Source: Thermoproteota archaeon
GTDB lineage: Archaea; Korarchaeota; Korarchaeia; Korarchaeales; Korarchaeaceae
DNA: 43,600 nt
Direction of reading: 5' to 3'
Assembly: GCA_027491415.1 (NCBI GenBank)
Contig: JAOZFH010000006.1
Span: 1-43,600 of the forward strand
Shown: one piece after another, positions 41,078 to 43,600 of the stretch
Layout: the number at the start of each line of letters is the position of its first letter
How positions within the stretch are numbered: the stretch's first letter is position 1
Notes under the pieces: generated by a model
Seen by the model: the letters and a program-made list of their open reading frames with translations, nothing else
What the model was told of the DNA's origin: nothing
Databases searched by the model: none
Made by a program: the position numbers and the translations under genes

Positions 41078-42448
41078 ATGGTGCTCTCCATCTGGGAAGT
41101 GCTGGACCTGGCCGAGAGCGGCCCCTACATGAGCGAGAGAGACTTCGACCTCAAGGTCGTCGCGAGGCTCTGCAGGGAGCTGGTCAAGGAGTACGACATA
41201 AGGTACGACCCAGAGCAGATAGTGACGAGCGACGACAGCCTCGCGGACGATGTCTTCGAGGCCGGCTTCAGGCTCGCCGTAGAGACTGGAATTTACTGCA
41301 TCAACACGAAGAGGATCATAAGATTCACGGAGGAGCAGATCAAGGAGGGCATCGAGTCGGCGCCTGAGCAGATAACTGTCGGGTGGGGCAAGGACGCGAG
41401 GGTCCTCTACGCGAGGAAGGTAGAGGACTCCAGGTACCCCATCATAATGGGCGGCCAGGCTGGGGCGCCGATACCGGAGGAGTTCCACCTCCCGATGGCC
41501 ATGTCATACATTAAGGAGCCCCTGATAGACACGATAAACCACGGCGGGCTAGCGGTGGTCGAGGGAAGAAAGGTCAAAACCGGGAGCCCGCTCGAAGTGC
41601 AGGCCACTAGGAGGGAGCTTCGGAACCTCAAGGAGGCGGCCAGGAGGGCCGGTAGACCAGGCATACACTTCTTGGCGGGGGAGAGCAGCAACACCTGCAT
41701 CGGGGACCTGGCGATTGCCTCCGACGAGTACATGCAGACCACGGACGCCCACCTCATTGCTATCCTAAACGAGCTGAAGACGGACTACGACAGGCTGACC
41801 AAGGCAGTGAACTTCACGGAGTACGGGGCCATGAACGTGACCCTGGTGGACCCAATCATTGGTGGCTACGCTGGGGGACCGGCCGGTGTTGCTGTGAACT
41901 TCGTCGCCTCGTTCCTGCTGGGGAGGCTCCTTTACCAGTCGGTGTACCACATATGCCATCCGATCCACTACAAGATCGTGAGCACCAGCGCCCCGGAGGG
42001 CATGTGGGAGCTCAGCGTCGTCGGTCAGGCGATGGCCAGGCACACCCCATTCATAATCATGGGGGACGTATGGACGTCGGCCGGCGCCGGGACCGAGATG
42101 ATATTCTACGAGATCACGGCGAACACGGTCACGAACGTCGTGACCGGCACGCACCCGCTGGGCGTCTCGGCCACCAACGGCACCTACCCGAACGCCAGCG
42201 GCCTGGAGACGAGATTCATGGCCGAGGTGGCTAGGGCCACCGTGAAGGCGGGCCTGAAGAGGTCGGAGGCCAACGAGATCGTGCTAGAGATGCTTAAGAG
42301 GTACAAAGACAAGCAGGAGAAGCCGGACATAGGGAAGCCGTTCCCAGAACTCTACGACGTGGCCACAGTGACCCCCAGGGAGTGGTGGCAGGACCTGTAC
42401 AACAGGATGAAGTCCGAGATCGCCACCCTGACGGGCCTCCCGCTCTGA
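41078..42448 (+). CDS. MtmB-family methyltransferase without pyrrolysine (paralogue 1)
   Basis: 456 residues that follow monomethylamine methyltransferase MtmB along the whole length: GIYCINTKRIIRFTEEQI, IIMGGQAGAPIPEEF, the RAGRPGIHFLAGESSN loop, IIGGYAGGPAGVAV, EARVAR-like LETRFMAEVARATVKAG, and the end FPELYDVATVTPREWW. MtmB has pyrrolysine (TAG) after GRPGMGV; here the aligned residue is Leu199, codon TTG at 41672-41674. No in-frame TAG is present. Relatives without pyrrolysine act on other N-methyl compounds, as MtgB of the MttB family does on glycine betaine. The methyl would go to the corrinoid protein encoded just upstream. Substrate unknown. Start ATG at 41078. Confidence 0.85.
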   Translation: MVLSIWEVLDLAESGPYMSERDFDLKVVARLCRELVKEYDIRYDPEQIVTSDDSLADDVFEAGFRLAVETGIYCINTKRIIRFTEEQIKEGIESAPEQITVGWGKDARVLYARKVEDSRYPIIMGGQAGAPIPEEFHLPMAMSYIKEPLIDTINHGGLAVVEGRKVKTGSPLEVQATRRELRNLKEAARRAGRPGIHFLAGESSNTCIGDLAIASDEYMQTTDAHLIAILNELKTDYDRLTKAVNFTEYGAMNVTLVDPIIGGYAGGPAGVAVNFVASFLLGRLLYQSVYHICHPIHYKIVSTSAPEGMWELSVVGQAMARHTPFIIMGDVWTSAGAGTEMIFYEITANTVTNVVTGTHPLGVSATNGTYPNASGLETRFMAEVARATVKAGLKRSEANEIVLEMLKRYKDKQEKPDIGKPFPELYDVATVTPREWWQDLYNRMKSEIATLTGLPL

Positions 42449-42476
42449 TCCGCCCATCCACGACGTGGTGATCCTC

Positions 42477-43600
42477 GTGAAGAACAGGATGCTAGATATC
42501 GAGGATAAGGCATTCAGGAGCGGCCCCTACTGCGAAGAGAGAGAGTTTGACAGGATGATGATCCGCCGAATAAGGGAGCTGGTCAAGGAGTACGACATAA
42601 GGTACGACCCAGATCAAGTGATTCCCAGCGACGACAGCCTCGCCGACGCTGTCTTCGAGGCCGGCTTCAGGCTCTTCCTCGACCTGGGCGCCTACTGCAT
42701 GGAGACCAAGAGGAGGATACTGTTCACCGAGGAGGAGGTCTGGGAAGCCCTGCGTCAGCTCCCGGAGCACTATGTCATGGGAGAGGGGAAAGACCGCATT
42801 GTGATGAGGGCTCGGAAGCCAGAGGATCCAACCCCTCCGGTCCTGCACGGCGGTCCAACCGGCACGCTCTGCTCTGAGGGCGACGTTTACCTCAAGACCC
42901 TCATCTCATACGCCAAGGAGCCGGTGGTCGACTCCCTAGGCGCGGGATCCCTCAGGACCGTGAACGGCGTCGTCATCAGGACCGCCTCGCCACTCAACTT
43001 TCGGGCCGCCAGGATCGGCGCCGAGATGGCCAGGGAGGCCCTCATCCGGGCCGGAAGACCCGGTCTGCACATAAACGACGTCGCCGTGGTGGTCCCCGAG
43101 GCCAAGCTCGCCGCCCTAGATCCACACAGGGGGATAAGGCCCTCTGACGGTCTTCTAGTCTCCCAAATGGTCGAGCTCAAGGTGAGCCTCCACCACCTGT
43201 CCCTGGTGGAGCACCTGCTGGCCTACGGGTGCTTCATCAGCGACCTGATGACGCCAATTCAAGGAGGATACGCAGGCGGGCCCGAGGGAACCGCCATCGT
43301 GACGGTCGCGGAGCACCTCCTGGGCCTAATGTGCTACCACGCGGAGTATCACTTCCTCAGCCTCACGCACATGCTGACACTCAATAACACGGACAGGGGT
43401 GGCCTCTGGATAGTCAGCATCGTAGGCCAGGCGCTGTCTAGGAACACTAGGATACTGAGCGCCTACGACTGCTACGTTAGCTCGGGACCGGGAACTGACA
43501 TGATACTGAGGGAGGTGGCCGCGGGGGGTATAACGGCCTCCGTGAGCGGAATCCACCTTGAAGGAGTCGGGTCCGCCGGAGGTAAACTAGTTGACCACGC
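42477..43600 (+). CDS. MtmB-family methyltransferase without pyrrolysine (paralogue 2, 3' end cut by the window)
   Basis: Open from 42477 to the end of the window (about 374 codons), so it is missing its C-terminus. It is clearly homologous to paralogue 1: YDIRYDPDQVIPSDDSLADAVFEAGF, GAYCMETKRRILFTEEEV, HGGPTGTLCSEGD, RAGRPGLHINDVAVVV and IQGGYAGGPEGT. The pyrrolysine position is Asn here. GTG at 42477 has GGTGATCC at 42467-42474; GTG at 42468 and ATG at 42489 are alternatives. The loop around the active site differs from paralogue 1, so the pair may form a heteromeric enzyme or act on two substrates. It follows paralogue 1 by 28 bases. Confidence 0.8.
   Translation, partial: MKNRMLDIEDKAFRSGPYCEEREFDRMMIRRIRELVKEYDIRYDPDQVIPSDDSLADAVFEAGFRLFLDLGAYCMETKRRILFTEEEVWEALRQLPEHYVMGEGKDRIVMRARKPEDPTPPVLHGGPTGTLCSEGDVYLKTLISYAKEPVVDSLGAGSLRTVNGVVIRTASPLNFRAARIGAEMAREALIRAGRPGLHINDVAVVVPEAKLAALDPHRGIRPSDGLLVSQMVELKVSLHHLSLVEHLLAYGCFISDLMTPIQGGYAGGPEGTAIVTVAEHLLGLMCYHAEYHFLSLTHMLTLNNTDRGGLWIVSIVGQALSRNTRILSAYDCYVSSGPGTDMILREVAAGGITASVSGIHLEGVGSAGGKLVDH

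Noticed and set aside
1-43600. CRISPR arrays, transposases, integrases or phage genes
   Set aside because: No regularly spaced repeats and no such protein motifs were seen in any frame.

Overview
The window reads as a GC-rich, probably thermophilic and strictly anaerobic archaeon. Signs of this are TATA-like boxes about 25 bases before start codons (several genes look leaderless), GTG and TTG starts, heavy AGG/AGA arginine use, C-rich stretches followed by short T-runs after genes, tungsten-type aldehyde oxidoreductases, an Hdr-type HdrABC set and a corrinoid methyl-transfer system. I cannot fix the phylum from this sequence. No mcr gene, rRNA, convincing tRNA, CRISPR array or insertion sequence is visible.

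Layout. 1-2523: the end of a NuoN/FpoN-like proton-pump subunit and two small genes of unknown role. 2524-5264: an accessory island with a decayed gene, a HEPN/MNT toxin-antitoxin pair whose HEPN gene looks frameshifted, and a VapBC pair with a perfect palindromic operator. 5361-9615: an AorABC-like aldehyde oxidoreductase unit (catalytic subunit and four-cluster ferredoxin on the minus strand; MoaD and an FAD/NAD reductase divergent on the plus strand). 9638-15454: nitroreductase, a stop-interrupted anchored protein, a second aldehyde oxidoreductase overlapping a double-hotdog thioesterase, a hypothetical protein and a methyltransferase. 15685-21571: carbamoyltransferase, M42 peptidase, membrane protein, an exported degenerate metallophosphoesterase and a DUF89 protein.

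21741-31269 is a striking run on one strand: a V4R sensor-like protein, a radical SAM protein fused to a ModE-type DNA-binding domain, then cooF, cooS, cooC, hdrA, an mvhD-like gene, hdrC, hdrB and cooT. Gene overlaps suggest one CO dehydrogenase-heterodisulfide reductase operon, in which electrons from CO would pass through CooF into an HdrABC/MvhD flavin-based bifurcating complex.

31506-43600 holds a drug/metabolite exporter, a UroD-fold methylcobamide methyltransferase, a complete BMP-type ABC importer (binding protein, double ATPase, two permeases), a reductive activator of corrinoid proteins, a corrinoid protein and two tandem MtmB-family methyltransferases that lack the pyrrolysine position. 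Together they suggest uptake of an unknown methylated compound, transfer of its methyl group to the corrinoid protein, and onward transfer by the UroD-fold enzyme. With the CO dehydrogenase this gives a plausible one-carbon metabolism; the substrate and the final methyl acceptor cannot be read from the sequence.
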